The notes beneath the pieces were generated by a model. The model saw only the letters and a program-made list of their open reading frames with translations, was not told the origin of the DNA and did no database searches. Positions 36,862-45,818 of a DNA stretch of 64,000 nt are shown piece by piece (within the stretch, counting starts at the first letter, position 1; every line of letters begins with the position of its first letter). Source of the stretch: Vulcanisaeta thermophila (lineage in GTDB: Archaea > Thermoproteota > Thermoprotei > Thermoproteales > Thermocladiaceae); the NCBI RefSeq assembly GCF_001748385.1, contig NZ_BCLI01000007.1:1-64000 (forward strand), written 5' to 3'. The translations under genes and the position numbers were made by a program.

Positions 36862-37554
36862 CAAAGAAAAAGTTACCATAACCACCACGCCACCCATAAT
36901 CCACAAGCCTAAAACCAAACCTCCTAAGATAATCAACCACCCAAAGCGTACCACGCCTCAACTCAACAATAACCCTCCTAGTAATACTAAGGGTCCTCGA
37001 AGCACCCATTATAACCTTCCCCTCCGCCCCCTCAACATCAATCTTAAGCAAGTCAATAACGCCCAAACCCAAACCCCCAATGACATTATCTAAAGTATCA
37101 ACATCCACCCCATATGGGACAAAACCACCATCACCAAACCCCTAGAGCCCTCACTAATAAATGCCCTTGGGCTATCCAGCACACCATGACTATTCCTCAC
37201 CAAAAGCCAAGCCCTACCCGGCTTATCACCCAATGCCTTATTAATAATCATAAACTCATCCCCACAACCATTCAACTTAGCATTTACCCTAAGCACCTCA
37301 ATAACGTGGGAATTAGGCTCAATAGCAACCACCTTACTAGCCAACCCACAAGCCCTAACCGAGTAACCACCAACATGAGCACCAACATCAACAAAGACAC
37401 CACCCCTCAATGACGGATAAAACCAATTAAGCAACTCATAACCCTCATGAACAAGGGCAAACTCGTAATCAACCGTATAAGGCCTAACAAAGAACACCAA
37501 ATCCCTAACACCATCATCATAATGAAGAACCAAAGACCTAGGGATAACGAGCAC
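36851..37554 (-). pseudogene. FkbM-type methyltransferase, interrupted by a frameshift
   Basis: The N-terminal part has the SAM-binding DVGAHVGGYSVRA and VVAIEPN; the C-terminal part has LLKIDVEGAEGKVI, the FkbM signature. The two halves lie in different frames. They join if one G is added to the GGGG run at 37139-37142 (minus strand), giving GSRG-FGDGGFVPYGVDVDTL. The stop in the first frame falls about 57 bases later. It is either a one-base deletion, a sequencing error in a homopolymer, or a true pseudogene. FkbM enzymes O-methylate sugars. GTG 37554 has TTTAATGT about 27 bases upstream. Confidence 0.8.
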
Positions 37555-37735
37555 TAAAGAACCGCCGCTACGACGGACATTAAAGAAGGATGAAAGCCAT
37601 AGAACCTCCTGAAATTAACACCTCTCACACCAAATAACCACCTAAATAACCCCTCAACCATCACGTCGTACTCAGCACATAGAATTATTACTTATTAAGA
37701 TTTCCATGATAAAACCTAGTGATCAACACATAAAT

Positions 37736-38683
37736 TTAAGGAGGAGGGCACTCCACAATGTCGGGTTTACTGTATATTATCTCTGCATAGGGGTGGTGAA
37801 TTACACTCACATCATATTTGCTCAATCTCAACCTAAACTCCCTATAAATACGCTGCCAACCCCTAACATGAAATATATCCTGAATCAAGTAACCACCATC
37901 CGGAGATACCTCATCAATATTGCCCATATGGATCAATTCCTCGTTGAAGAGAAGTTCCAGGTTAGACATTGACTTAACAATCCTATTCCCTATTATAGGT
38001 GATAAAGGACCCAGGTAGAGCGCACCCATTATCATTAATAAATCATTGCTTTTAATTGCATTGTTTAAAATCTCCATGGGCCCCAGGCCTAGACCCCTTA
38101 ATCTATGCGTCTCATTCTTAATAAGCCTAAGTATGAAGTACAGTGGTGACCTTGCATATCTAAGCTCACCCCTATAGCCCCTAACGGCGTATATTCTAGG
38201 TGCATTACAGGCCACCCTAATGGGGAAGTAAATAGATCTACCCATTGGGAATGCACGGGCCCATAAGTGAATATCCTCACCAAAGTTCAGATCCATAAAC
38301 CCACCACTCCTTACGTAAAGACTCCTCCTCATAATGTAAACACCTGTGTGCGCGAGTGCGAACTCATAACCATGCTTAAGTGTAACTTCAATAAAGTTGC
38401 TTAGTAAATTGGGGTTCGCGTAGGCGTCGGCGTCATAAAACAGTAAGTAATCGCCCTTACTCATTAAGGCTGCCTCATGCCTACCCCTACCCCTGGTACA
38501 CCTCATAACCTTAACCCTGGCACCAAACTCCCTAAGCACATCAATAGTACCATCCCTAGACTCATTATCAACAACCACCAACTCATAATCTAATCCAAGC
38601 TCATTGAGAACGTTAAATAAGCCCTCAAGAACCATCTTAATTGTTCTCCCCGCATTGTAAGTGGTCATTACCACGGAAATCAT
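37736..38683 (-). CDS. Family 2 glycosyltransferase
   Basis: A GT2 / GT-A fold: SVVMTTYNAGRTI, VVVDNESRDGT, RGRGRHEAALMSKGDYLLFYDAD with the DAD metal-binding motif near residue 92, and the acceptor region LNFGEDIHLWARA. About 315 residues. ATG 38683 is favoured by TTTTTTAAGG on the minus strand (about 38705-38714); upstream in-frame extension to 38776 would run into the divergent GT4 gene. Likely adds a sugar to a surface glycan. Confidence 0.89.
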   Translation of the reverse strand: MISVVMTTYNAGRTIKMVLEGLFNVLNELGLDYELVVVDNESRDGTIDVLREFGARVKVMRCTRGRGRHEAALMSKGDYLLFYDADAYANPNLLSNFIEVTLKHGYEFALAHTGVYIMRRSLYVRSGGFMDLNFGEDIHLWARAFPMGRSIYFPIRVACNAPRIYAVRGYRGELRYARSPLYFILRLIKNETHRLRGLGLGPMEILNNAIKSNDLLMIMGALYLGPLSPIIGNRIVKSMSNLELLFNEELIHMGNIDEVSPDGGYLIQDIFHVRGWQRIYREFRLRLSKYDVSVIHHPYAEIIYSKPDIVECPPP

Positions 38684-38737
38684 TAGCAGGAAATGGTAAA
38701 AATGAGCCTTAAAAAATAATCCTCGATAAAGGGCATG

Positions 38738-40030
38738 ATGAGGATTGGCGTGGCAATGCCCATATACCCACCACAATACGGAGGCGGAGTTAAAAACGCC
38801 CGTGAAATACTGATACGATTAACTAGGGACTTCGAAATAACGCTATTCCCCACCTCAGACACACTCCTAACGATCAGGGAAGACGATGATAAAGAAAGAA
38901 TACTAAGGGCCCTAGAAACCTACGAATCGATAGGAATAGAAGTATGCGACAAATTCCACGACGTACTAAGGGAGTTTAAACCCATGAGTACTTTCGGGAA
39001 GATACTAAACGTAATTACACTAAACCTCACAAGGCAATTAACGAGCAGGTACCTAAAGTGCGGAAACAAGCTGAACTTCATTGTGGACCTACTCTTCGTA
39101 CTACCAGATGTGGTACTACTCAGCAAGTTAAGCGATGGTAAGTACGGCTTTATACACCAGTCAAATGTTACGGCAAGAACCTTAATATCAAGGCTTTGGA
39201 AAGCCACCAGGTACACGGGCATAAATAAAGACTTACCATACCAACTAATGACCCAGGTACCACCCACATTCAACAACCACATAAACCTAGAAAGACTACT
39301 GAGGACAAACCCAAAACCAAGGTTCGTGGCATTAATAAGCAAGGGACAAGCGGAGCTCCTGGGCTTCTGCAACCACCTACCATGCGTAGTACTGGACCCG
39401 TCAAATGCCGTGGACCCAGAATTACTGAGACATAGGACCGGTAGGAAAGAGGACTACTTAGTATTTTATGCCAGGCTACACCCAGAGAAGGGGCTTTACG
39501 AAATACCGAGAATAATCTCCATAATAAGGAATGAGTATGATAAGCACGTGAAATTGAAAATAATGGGCGCATTCCAAAGCAAAACCACAGAGAAGATATT
39601 CTGGAAACTAGTGAGTAAGTATGGCGTAAACAACAACATAGAGTACCTAGGTTTCGTGAATGAGGAGGTGAAGCACGAAGTCGCGGCAAGGGCAAGGGCA
39701 CTCATATACCCATCACACTCAGACTACTTCTCCCTGGTCCTCCTCGAAACAATAACCCTGGGAACCATCGCAGTAGCCTATAAAATACCAGGGCCATACT
39801 CCACCTTCTCAGAACTCCCAGCAATAAAATTCGTACCAGAATTCTCAATAAAAAACATGGCAAATATGTTGATTGAAGTATTAAAGATGGATGACAACGA
39901 ATACCAGGAAATAATCAACAATGATGCAGTCATGAAATTCATAACCAAGCACCTATCCTGGGACAACGTAGCAAACCAAATAAAAAACCTAATAATAAGA
40001 AACCTCAAAACAACCCCCCAGGAAGCCTAA
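38738..40030 (+). CDS. GT4-like glycosyltransferase
   Basis: About 430 residues with IGVAMPIYPPQYGGGVKNAR at the N-terminus and the donor site VFYARLHPEKGLYEI, ARARALIYPSHSDYFSLVLL and ETITLGTIAVAY near residues 235-350. This is the glycosyltransferase group 1 layout, longer than average because of an insert between residues 70 and 200. The start is ATG 38735 or 38738. Its 3' end overlaps the convergent GT2 gene by 26 bases. Confidence 0.85.
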   Translation: MRIGVAMPIYPPQYGGGVKNAREILIRLTRDFEITLFPTSDTLLTIREDDDKERILRALETYESIGIEVCDKFHDVLREFKPMSTFGKILNVITLNLTRQLTSRYLKCGNKLNFIVDLLFVLPDVVLLSKLSDGKYGFIHQSNVTARTLISRLWKATRYTGINKDLPYQLMTQVPPTFNNHINLERLLRTNPKPRFVALISKGQAELLGFCNHLPCVVLDPSNAVDPELLRHRTGRKEDYLVFYARLHPEKGLYEIPRIISIIRNEYDKHVKLKIMGAFQSKTTEKIFWKLVSKYGVNNNIEYLGFVNEEVKHEVAARARALIYPSHSDYFSLVLLETITLGTIAVAYKIPGPYSTFSELPAIKFVPEFSIKNMANMLIEVLKMDDNEYQEIINNDAVMKFITKHLSWDNVANQIKNLIIRNLKTTPQEA

Positions 40031-41063
40031 GGTCACCATGACTATACTTAAACCCATATTTGAGTGAAAATACTTGGTATAAGGCTTCGTAGGTATTGAC
40101 TGGGACATAGGGTGCCCTGTAAAGATCCAAAATACCCAGCATATCAATTAACAACTTACCCAACCTAATACCATCAACAAAACCCACATACCTAGCACAA
40201 TACTCATCTAAACCTAGGTTACAGAGAACCTTATTACCAACACTCCTCTTAAACACCAGCAACCTTTGAATAACAGTATTAGAATACCGAGTCCTCAAGA
40301 TACTCATTAAAGCCGCAACACTACGGTTTACATACTTAGTAGAGGTAGTTCCTCTGGTGGTCATGTTTGCGTGGTGTTTTCCTGTTTTCACTGGTATGTA
40401 CTTCACTCTGAATCCCTTGTTCCATAGCACCAGTCCTAGTAGGTTGTCGTCTAGGTATAGGAATGTTTCGTTTATGAATGGCTTGCCGTGGGGCATTGCC
40501 TTCCTCACTGCATCAACCCTCACCACCATGTATTCTCCGCTTGGCCATGTTATGTAGTGCTCCCTGCCAATACCCGGGCACTCCTCGGGTAAGGCCCCAT
40601 TACAAATATTTCCTGCTCTCCAAGTCTCACTGACGTAACCACCAGCCGTGAGTATGGTTTTTCCATCGCCGTAGTAGATGAGCCCGCTCGCCGCACCTAG
40701 TTTCTCGTCACCCTCCATTGCATCCACGAGCCTCCTCAATGACTCAGGCTCTGCAATCAAGTCATTATTCACGAATGCCACGTACCTTGCCTCTGGATCC
40801 CTTGCGTCCCACCCTAGGTTCATACCACCTGCGTAGCCGAGGTTAGAATCACTCCTAACAAACTTAACCCTTAAGTTGCTTGGTTTCACCTCCTCAACAT
40901 GCCTCTTTATCAACTCGAAGCTACCATCACTCGATGCATTATCCACAATGATTAGCTCGTAGTCGTCGAAGTCAAGGCTCATGAAGGAATCAAGACTCTG
41001 GAGCATGATGTCCCTAAACCTCATGCTATTATAATTCAACCAAACCACCGAGACCAAAACCAC
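40005..41063 (-). CDS. Rhamnosyltransferase-like family 2 glycosyltransferase
   Basis: SVVWLNYNSMRFRDIM, LIIVDNASSDGS, SNLGYAGGMNLGW and AFVNNDL (the acceptor/metal-binding DXD-like block) define a GT2 enzyme resembling WbbL-type rhamnosyltransferases. The C-terminal 110 residues are less conserved, and the DNA composition flips at about 40340, inside the gene. GTG 41063 is chosen since the left arm of the palindromic promoter (TATA about 41085-41091) is some 25 bases upstream; the ORF start at 41102 lies inside that promoter. Confidence 0.87.
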   Translation of the reverse strand: MVLVSVVWLNYNSMRFRDIMLQSLDSFMSLDFDDYELIIVDNASSDGSFELIKRHVEEVKPSNLRVKFVRSDSNLGYAGGMNLGWDARDPEARYVAFVNNDLIAEPESLRRLVDAMEGDEKLGAASGLIYYGDGKTILTAGGYVSETWRAGNICNGALPEECPGIGREHYITWPSGEYMVVRVDAVRKAMPHGKPFINETFLYLDDNLLGLVLWNKGFRVKYIPVKTGKHHANMTTRGTTSTKYVNRSVAALMSILRTRYSNTVIQRLLVFKRSVGNKVLCNLGLDEYCARYVGFVDGIRLGKLLIDMLGILDLYRAPYVPVNTYEALYQVFSLKYGFKYSHGDLRLPGGLF

Positions 41064-41081
41064 GAAATAAGCAGATCCGCA

Positions 41082-41110
41082 GGACTTAAATGCATAACGC
41101 ATTTAAGTCC
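41082..41110. promoter_or_regulatory. Palindromic bidirectional promoter
   Basis: GGACTTAAATGC (41082-41093) and its perfect inverted copy GCATTTAAGTCC (41099-41110) flank ATAAC. Each arm holds a TATA-like element placed about 25 bases from a start codon: GTG 41063 to the left and GTG 41129 to the right. The right-hand gene is decayed. Confidence 0.7.
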
Positions 41111-41128
41111 TTGCGCCCTCCTTGAATC

Positions 41129-41398
41129 GTGGCCTTCCTCACCTCCATAATCGTCACCCATAACCCTGATATATCACTCCTCTCCAAAACCCCACAACAC
41201 TCACCAACTTCGTTAATGCCATAATCATAGTTGACAATGCATCAAACAATAAAGACCCCCTAACTAAACTCTGCACTCCACAACAACTGAAACATCATAG
41301 AGATTGACTTATACCCAGAGGGACAATGCATTGTAGTAAAACCACCAAAACAGCCCACCAACCCAATCACGAACAAAACTCATCACTTAAGGCCATGA
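41129..41398 (+). pseudogene. Decayed family 2 glycosyltransferase N-terminus
   Basis: From GTG 41129 the translation reads MAFLTSIIVTHNPDISLLSK, then after a frame change NFVNAIIIVDNASNNKDPL, then after another NIIEIDLYPEGQCIVVKP. These are the ordered opening blocks of a GT2 enzyme (SIIVTHN, IIIVDNAS). Stops and frameshifts plus loss of the rest show a pseudogene. It is served by the right arm of the palindromic promoter. Confidence 0.65.
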
Positions 41399-41444
41399 TA
41401 AGCACGGTTTACTGTAGCTACTCAGTTTTCCGTGCCTATCATGG
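41393..41444. repeat. Long imperfect inverted repeat
   Basis: CCATGATAAGCACGG (41393-41407) pairs with CCGTGCCTATCATGG (41430-41444) with a single mismatch, leaving a 22-base loop. It could be a transcript hairpin or a mobile-element terminus. It follows the GT2 remnant. The rest, 41445-41700, is non-coding and AT-rich; I see no gene in it. Confidence 0.6.
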
Positions 41445-41712
41445 TTACTGTGGTAATCACGAACTCCCTCCCTATAGACTGTGTTTATAATTAGTAATTA
41501 GTCATTAATGATTAACGCTTAAGCTTATTGAATACCCTTCGCCACGGCTTTAATGGGCCTTTCCACGATCCGTGGAATAACTGCCCCATAAAGCGCCGGG
41601 TTAACGGATTAGAAACCATCTAGGCATTGTTAATCGTAAAACCACAACTAACCACTTTACAAAAGCCACGCCCGTAAACCCACGTGGGGTGTTTTTATGA
41701 AGGATGAGGTTT

Positions 41713-41789
41713 TGGTGGACCGGCCGGGATTTGAACCCGGGATCTCCCGCGTGCAAGGCGGGCATCCTTCCAGGCTAGACTACCGGCCC
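41713..41789 (-). tRNA. tRNA-Ala(TGC)
   Basis: A standard 77-base cloverleaf with encoded CCA: acceptor GGGCCGG/CCGGTCC, anticodon loop CTTGCAC and T-loop TTCAAAT. There is no intron. It is identical to the spliced tRNA-Ala(CGC) at 561-657 apart from the wobble position. A TATA-like ATAAAAC on the minus strand (about 41816-41822) is the probable promoter. Confidence 0.97.
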
Positions 41790-41884
41790 CTGCTTGAGCG
41801 TGGTGTATATGCGGTGTTTTATTCCTAGGTTTTTAAGTTCTTTGTCTTGGAATTCTTATTAGGGGGCTTTTGCTCAGTACCCCA

Positions 41885-42985
41885 ATGGGCGTGGTTGTTA
41901 ATGTTGGTGGTGGTACGTTGGTCGTTGAGGGGCCCGCCACTGTTAGGGTGGTTTCTGGGTCCTGTGATGTGCTGGGTTGCCCATTAAGTGGTGAGTTTAG
42001 TATTGAGGAGTTTAGGGCTGTGCCCATTAGGGGTAATTGCTCACTGAGCATCGAGGGTGGTGTTTTTAGGTACTTTAGTGAGGATACCATACCCAGGGAG
42101 TGGGACAGCGTGGATAACCTCGAGGGCATAGCCCTGGTAATTGGCGGTGTTGATTCGGGCAAGACCACGTTGGTTACCTACCTACTTAATAAGTACGTTA
42201 CCAGGGGGTTGGGCGTGTGCGTGGTGGATGCTGACGTGGGCCAGTCATCCATTGGCCCGCCGGGCGTTGTGGGGTTGTCGTGCATTGGTCTTCCCACACC
42301 ATCATTGGATTTACTTCACATGACCGCTGGGTATTTTGTGGGGTGTACGAGTCCCTCTCAGTGTATTGGTAGGTTCCTCAGTGGTGTTTCTGTAATGGTT
42401 AGGGAGGCCCTTGCCTCTAGGCCGGCTTTGGTGCTTGTTGATATGCCTGGTTGGGTTGATGCGGGTGGTGTTGAGTTGATTAGGGATGTGATTGATGCGG
42501 TAGCCGCTGATTATGTAATCTCCATTGAGCTTAACCGCAGGTTTCAGGTACAGACTATTAAGTTGCCGAGGCCTAGGTACGTCAGGGCTAGGGGGCCCAG
42601 TGAGAGGAGGGAGTTGAGGGTGCGTTTGCTTAGGAGGTACCTTAGTAACCTACGGAGTTTCGATGTGGGTTTGGATAGGGTGCTTGGTAATTACATAATT
42701 GAGTGTCTTGCTGAGAATTGTGGTGAGTATGTTATTGATGGGGGTGTGGATAGGGTGGTGCGTGGTGGTACGGTTAGGGTACCCCCCGAACTCCTTAGGA
42801 ATGTATTCGTGGGTTTGTACCGAAGGGGCTTCCTAGTGGGCTTTGGGATAATCAGGGAGTTTGACTTCAGGGGTGGGGTGGCGCATGCCCTGGTTACCAC
42901 TGAGGATTTTGAGAGGGCAGTGGCTGGTAGGATGAGGGTTGATGCTGATAGTTTGGAGGAGCTTGAGCCCTTGCCCCTTAGTTAA
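41885..42985 (+). CDS. Clp1/NOL9-like polynucleotide 5'-hydroxyl kinase
   Basis: Walker A GGVDSGKTTL near residue 87 and the family block VDADVGQSSIGPPG near residue 115, followed by DMPGW (Walker B region). Archaeal Clp1 homologues phosphorylate 5'-OH RNA or DNA ends and are linked to tRNA splicing or RNA repair. An N-terminal beta domain of about 80 residues precedes the kinase core. ATG 41885 fits CTTATTAGG about 25 bases upstream. It lies beside a tRNA gene and overlaps glycerate kinase by four bases at the 3' end. Confidence 0.88.
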   Translation: MGVVVNVGGGTLVVEGPATVRVVSGSCDVLGCPLSGEFSIEEFRAVPIRGNCSLSIEGGVFRYFSEDTIPREWDSVDNLEGIALVIGGVDSGKTTLVTYLLNKYVTRGLGVCVVDADVGQSSIGPPGVVGLSCIGLPTPSLDLLHMTAGYFVGCTSPSQCIGRFLSGVSVMVREALASRPALVLVDMPGWVDAGGVELIRDVIDAVAADYVISIELNRRFQVQTIKLPRPRYVRARGPSERRELRVRLLRRYLSNLRSFDVGLDRVLGNYIIECLAENCGEYVIDGGVDRVVRGGTVRVPPELLRNVFVGLYRRGFLVGFGIIREFDFRGGVAHALVTTEDFERAVAGRMRVDADSLEELEPLPLS

Positions 42986-44277
42986 GTATTCACCATGACC
43001 ACGGATACTATGTTCAGGTTGCTCCCTGTCCAGCCCGTCCTTATTAATTTGCCTAGCCTCTCGTAAATAACCGCTGTATTGTTATTATTCAATTCCTCAA
43101 AAACATCCACACCCAACCTGGATGCTTGGTCAACCGTATCCCCATCAGCCACGCAGCCTGCCGCGTCCATGTTGCCGTCAATGCCGTCGGTGGCTATGGA
43201 GAGTATGGAAACACCATCAACGCCCCTAACACCCAGTGCGAAGCCTGTGCATAGCTCCGTGGTCCTACCACCCCTGCCTTTGCCCCTGACCGTGACCGTG
43301 GGCTCACCACCACTTATGATGAAGCCCCTCCTAATGGGCACGCCCCTAAACCTGGCCTCGAGGGCAATACTTGCCAGGTACCTACCCACCTCCCTCGACT
43401 CCCCATCCATCCTGGAAGTTAATATTAATGCGTCTAAGCCCCTGGACCTTGCGAAATCCCTTATGTCGTTGAGCACGTCCATGTTGCTGGCTATTACGTA
43501 GTTCCAGGTATTGCGCAACTCCTTGGGCGTCTCCTCCCTAAGGCCCTTGGCGCCCTCCTCAAGGTACCTCCTAACATTACTCGGCATCTCATCCCAAACG
43601 CCCCTCCTCCTTAGTATGTTTATGGCATCCACGTAGGTGGTTGGGTCCGGCACCGTGGGTCCGCTGGCTATTGTTGATGGGTCATCGCCTGGCACGTCAC
43701 TGGCCATTAGTGATATTACGAAGCCACCCCTCCTCACAACCTCGAGCGCTAACTTACCCCCCTTGGTCCTTGATAGGTGTTTTCTCACGGTATTCATCTC
43801 GTGGATTGTGGCGCCGCTTCTAAGGAGGATTCTGTTGACCTCCACGATATCATTGAGGCTTAACCCATCCTCTGGAACCTCCACGAGTGCTGACCCGCCA
43901 CCGCTTATTAGGAATAATACGTAATCCCCAGGCCTCACATTGCTTAGTAGATTCAGGATTTCCTGGCCAGCCCTTACACTATCCTCACTGGGTAGTGGGT
44001 GTGTGGATTCAATCACCCTAGTCCTGCTTAACTTACCCCCCAGGCCCTTTGGGGCTACGGCTATACCATCGATAATCCTATCACCAGCAACATCCTCAAT
44101 GGCCTTGGCCATCTGTAGGGAGCCCTTGCCCAGGGCCACTAGGTAGAATTTACTCACCCTGTGCCCCATGATCCTCAACCCATCGCTTGAGGCTTGCACT
44201 GCATTGAGAACCCTGTTGTACAGGTTTGATGACCTTAGTATTAAATTCACAAGCTCATTAAGTAATTCATTAACCAT
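42982..44277 (-). CDS. Glycerate 2-kinase (MOFRL family)
   Basis: ALGKGSLQMAKA near residue 48, ISGGGSALVEVPEDGLSL near residue 123, LMASDVPGDDPSTIASGPTV and the C-terminal ISGGEPTVTVRGKGRGGR mark the GckA/MOFRL family. In archaea it phosphorylates glycerate to 2-phosphoglycerate in the non-phosphorylative or branched Entner-Doudoroff pathway. At 431 residues it is full length. No other ED gene lies in the window. Confidence 0.93.
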   Translation of the reverse strand: MVNELLNELVNLILRSSNLYNRVLNAVQASSDGLRIMGHRVSKFYLVALGKGSLQMAKAIEDVAGDRIIDGIAVAPKGLGGKLSRTRVIESTHPLPSEDSVRAGQEILNLLSNVRPGDYVLFLISGGGSALVEVPEDGLSLNDIVEVNRILLRSGATIHEMNTVRKHLSRTKGGKLALEVVRRGGFVISLMASDVPGDDPSTIASGPTVPDPTTYVDAINILRRRGVWDEMPSNVRRYLEEGAKGLREETPKELRNTWNYVIASNMDVLNDIRDFARSRGLDALILTSRMDGESREVGRYLASIALEARFRGVPIRRGFIISGGEPTVTVRGKGRGGRTTELCTGFALGVRGVDGVSILSIATDGIDGNMDAAGCVADGDTVDQASRLGVDVFEELNNNNTAVIYERLGKLIRTGWTGSNLNIVSVVMVNT

Positions 44278-44381
44278 CGCTAAATAGTAACCAGGCCCTT
44301 AATAATCCCTTTTCACATGATTCTGAGGAGGGTTGCAATGATAGGTTTAAAAAAGCCCAATGCCCCGGTTACGTGACCACC

Positions 44382-44960
44382 ATGATAAACGTTGAGAGTA
44401 TTAGGAATAGACTTAGGGAGTTGGAGAAGGCTAGGGATGAGATCATCGAGACTGGTATTAAGGTGAATAGGCTCTCTAAGTCCGTAATATACTCGTTAAT
44501 AAGGGGTGATGTGGAGACCGCACGTAAATACATTAGGGAGATGAATGACATGGTTGGTAAGTTGAGGGAGTTAGTGGGTAGGTACCCCATGTACTACGGT
44601 AATGCTGAGGTTAGTTTTCAGGAGTATGTGGAGGCCATGGCCATGTGGTACTACATAACCGAAGGTAGGCTACCAAGCCCTGAGGAGTTGGGCGTCGATG
44701 CCGTGCCCTACGTAAACGGCATTGCGGACTTCACAGGTGAGTTGAGTAGGAAGGCCACTGAGGAGATGATAAGGGGTAACCTAGACTTCGCACTCAGGGT
44801 CAAGGGAGTCATGGAGGAGCTTTACCTGGACCTACTGAGCCTTGAGCCCAGGGACTTCGAGATGAGGAAGAAGGTGGATTACGTCTCGTCAAACATAAAC
44901 TGGCTCAATGAGAAGATATTCTACAAAACCCTAAACCCAACTAGGCAAGTACAAACCTAA
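44382..44960 (+). CDS. Archaeal translin family protein
   Basis: An all-helical protein of about 192 residues, with EYVEAMAMWYYITEGRLP, GIADFTGELSRKA (translin/TRAX signature) and KKVDYVSSNINWLNEKIF. Translins bind single-stranded RNA or DNA as octamers; archaeal complexes can carry RNase activity, though the acidic trio was not verified here. ATG 44382 is preferred; TTTAAAAAAG lies near 44345-44354. Confidence 0.87.
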   Translation: MINVESIRNRLRELEKARDEIIETGIKVNRLSKSVIYSLIRGDVETARKYIREMNDMVGKLRELVGRYPMYYGNAEVSFQEYVEAMAMWYYITEGRLPSPEELGVDAVPYVNGIADFTGELSRKATEEMIRGNLDFALRVKGVMEELYLDLLSLEPRDFEMRKKVDYVSSNINWLNEKIFYKTLNPTRQVQT

Positions 44961-45411
44961 TGTACGAGGCCAGGAGCCCAAGGAGGATGTAGATTAATGA
45001 CCAGGTTATGTAATTACCGTGGAAGTACCTACTCATTAGGGCGCCGAAGATGCCCAGTATTACTATTGGTATCAATGGTACCCAATAAATAAGTGCAAGG
45101 CCTATACTAAACTCGGTAATGACGGTACCCAATAGCGAAACGGCCCCGTAAACCAAGCCATTAACTAGGGCATTAACCACGGCCTTCCTGTGAAGGCTCG
45201 TGCGTAATAATGAACCCCTCCTCACGAGGAGCGCCCTTTCAATCCTATCCAGGTTACTCCTCTCCTCAGCGTACTCAGCCATGAATGCGGTGACCATGTT
45301 TATGAAGACCACAACCACTATGGTCTTCACTACATCGTAAATAAACTCACTAATCACCAACGTGGTCAACACACTATCAAGGAAACTAAGTATCACGTAC
45401 CTACCCTGCAT
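44941..45411 (-). CDS. Small membrane protein, possibly VIT/CCC1-like
   Basis: 156 residues with four or five membrane helices and an acidic/basic cytoplasmic loop (AEYAEERSNLDRIERALL) after the second helix. The helix-loop pattern loosely resembles the VIT1/CCC1 iron or manganese transporters, but the call is weak. It follows the DUF211 gene by ten bases, forming a probable two-gene unit. Confidence 0.6.
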   Translation of the reverse strand: MQGRYVILSFLDSVLTTLVISEFIYDVVKTIVVVVFINMVTAFMAEYAEERSNLDRIERALLVRRGSLLRTSLHRKAVVNALVNGLVYGAVSLLGTVITEFSIGLALIYWVPLIPIVILGIFGALMSRYFHGNYITWSLIYILLGLLASYIRFVLA

Positions 45412-45421
45412 CTACCAACCA

Positions 45422-45715
45422 TCACCTCTCCCTGAGAAACCTCTGATCAAGCTCCACAATGTACTCACCGGCAATTACCTGGTCAATGCTCCTAATGGCG
45501 CCGCCTAGATCCTCAATCACACCCCTAACACGGTCATAATCCACGTCATCGCCCTCAATGATTATTACGAGTCCCAGTACCTCAACATCGGTGTCGGTCA
45601 CGGTAATATTCACTGACTTAACGCCATTAATCCCACTAATCCTCTGAGCCAGTTCCACTATTGATACGGAACTGGGTATATCTACATCAAGAACAAGCCT
45701 CCTTATCCCCGGCAA
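45422..45715 (-). CDS. DUF211 family protein
   Basis: The 97-residue ferredoxin-like protein contains the family pattern IRRLVLDVDIP, SIVELAQRISGINGVKSVNI, VIIIEGDDVDYDRVR and IEDLGGAIRSIDQVIAGE. DUF211 members form multimeric rings of unknown function. The start is TTG 45715. The partner membrane gene follows directly. Confidence 0.87.
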   Translation of the reverse strand: MPGIRRLVLDVDIPSSVSIVELAQRISGINGVKSVNITVTDTDVEVLGLVIIIEGDDVDYDRVRGVIEDLGGAIRSIDQVIAGEYIVELDQRFLRER

Positions 45716-45789
45716 GGCCGATCTTCAGGAATACACAAAGAGCCTCTTTAAAATACTTAACTGGTCATTTTCAGCCACGAAGAATAAGA

Positions 45790-45798
45790 TTTATAAAT
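45790..45798 (+). promoter_or_regulatory. Strong TATA box of the ssDNA-binding protein gene
   Basis: TTTATAAAT centred 25 bases before ATG 45819, in a very AT-rich tract with no ribosome-binding site. This is the clearest example of the leaderless layout in the window. Confidence 0.7.
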
Positions 45799-45818
45799 AT
45801 CGAGTTTATTATAATTTT

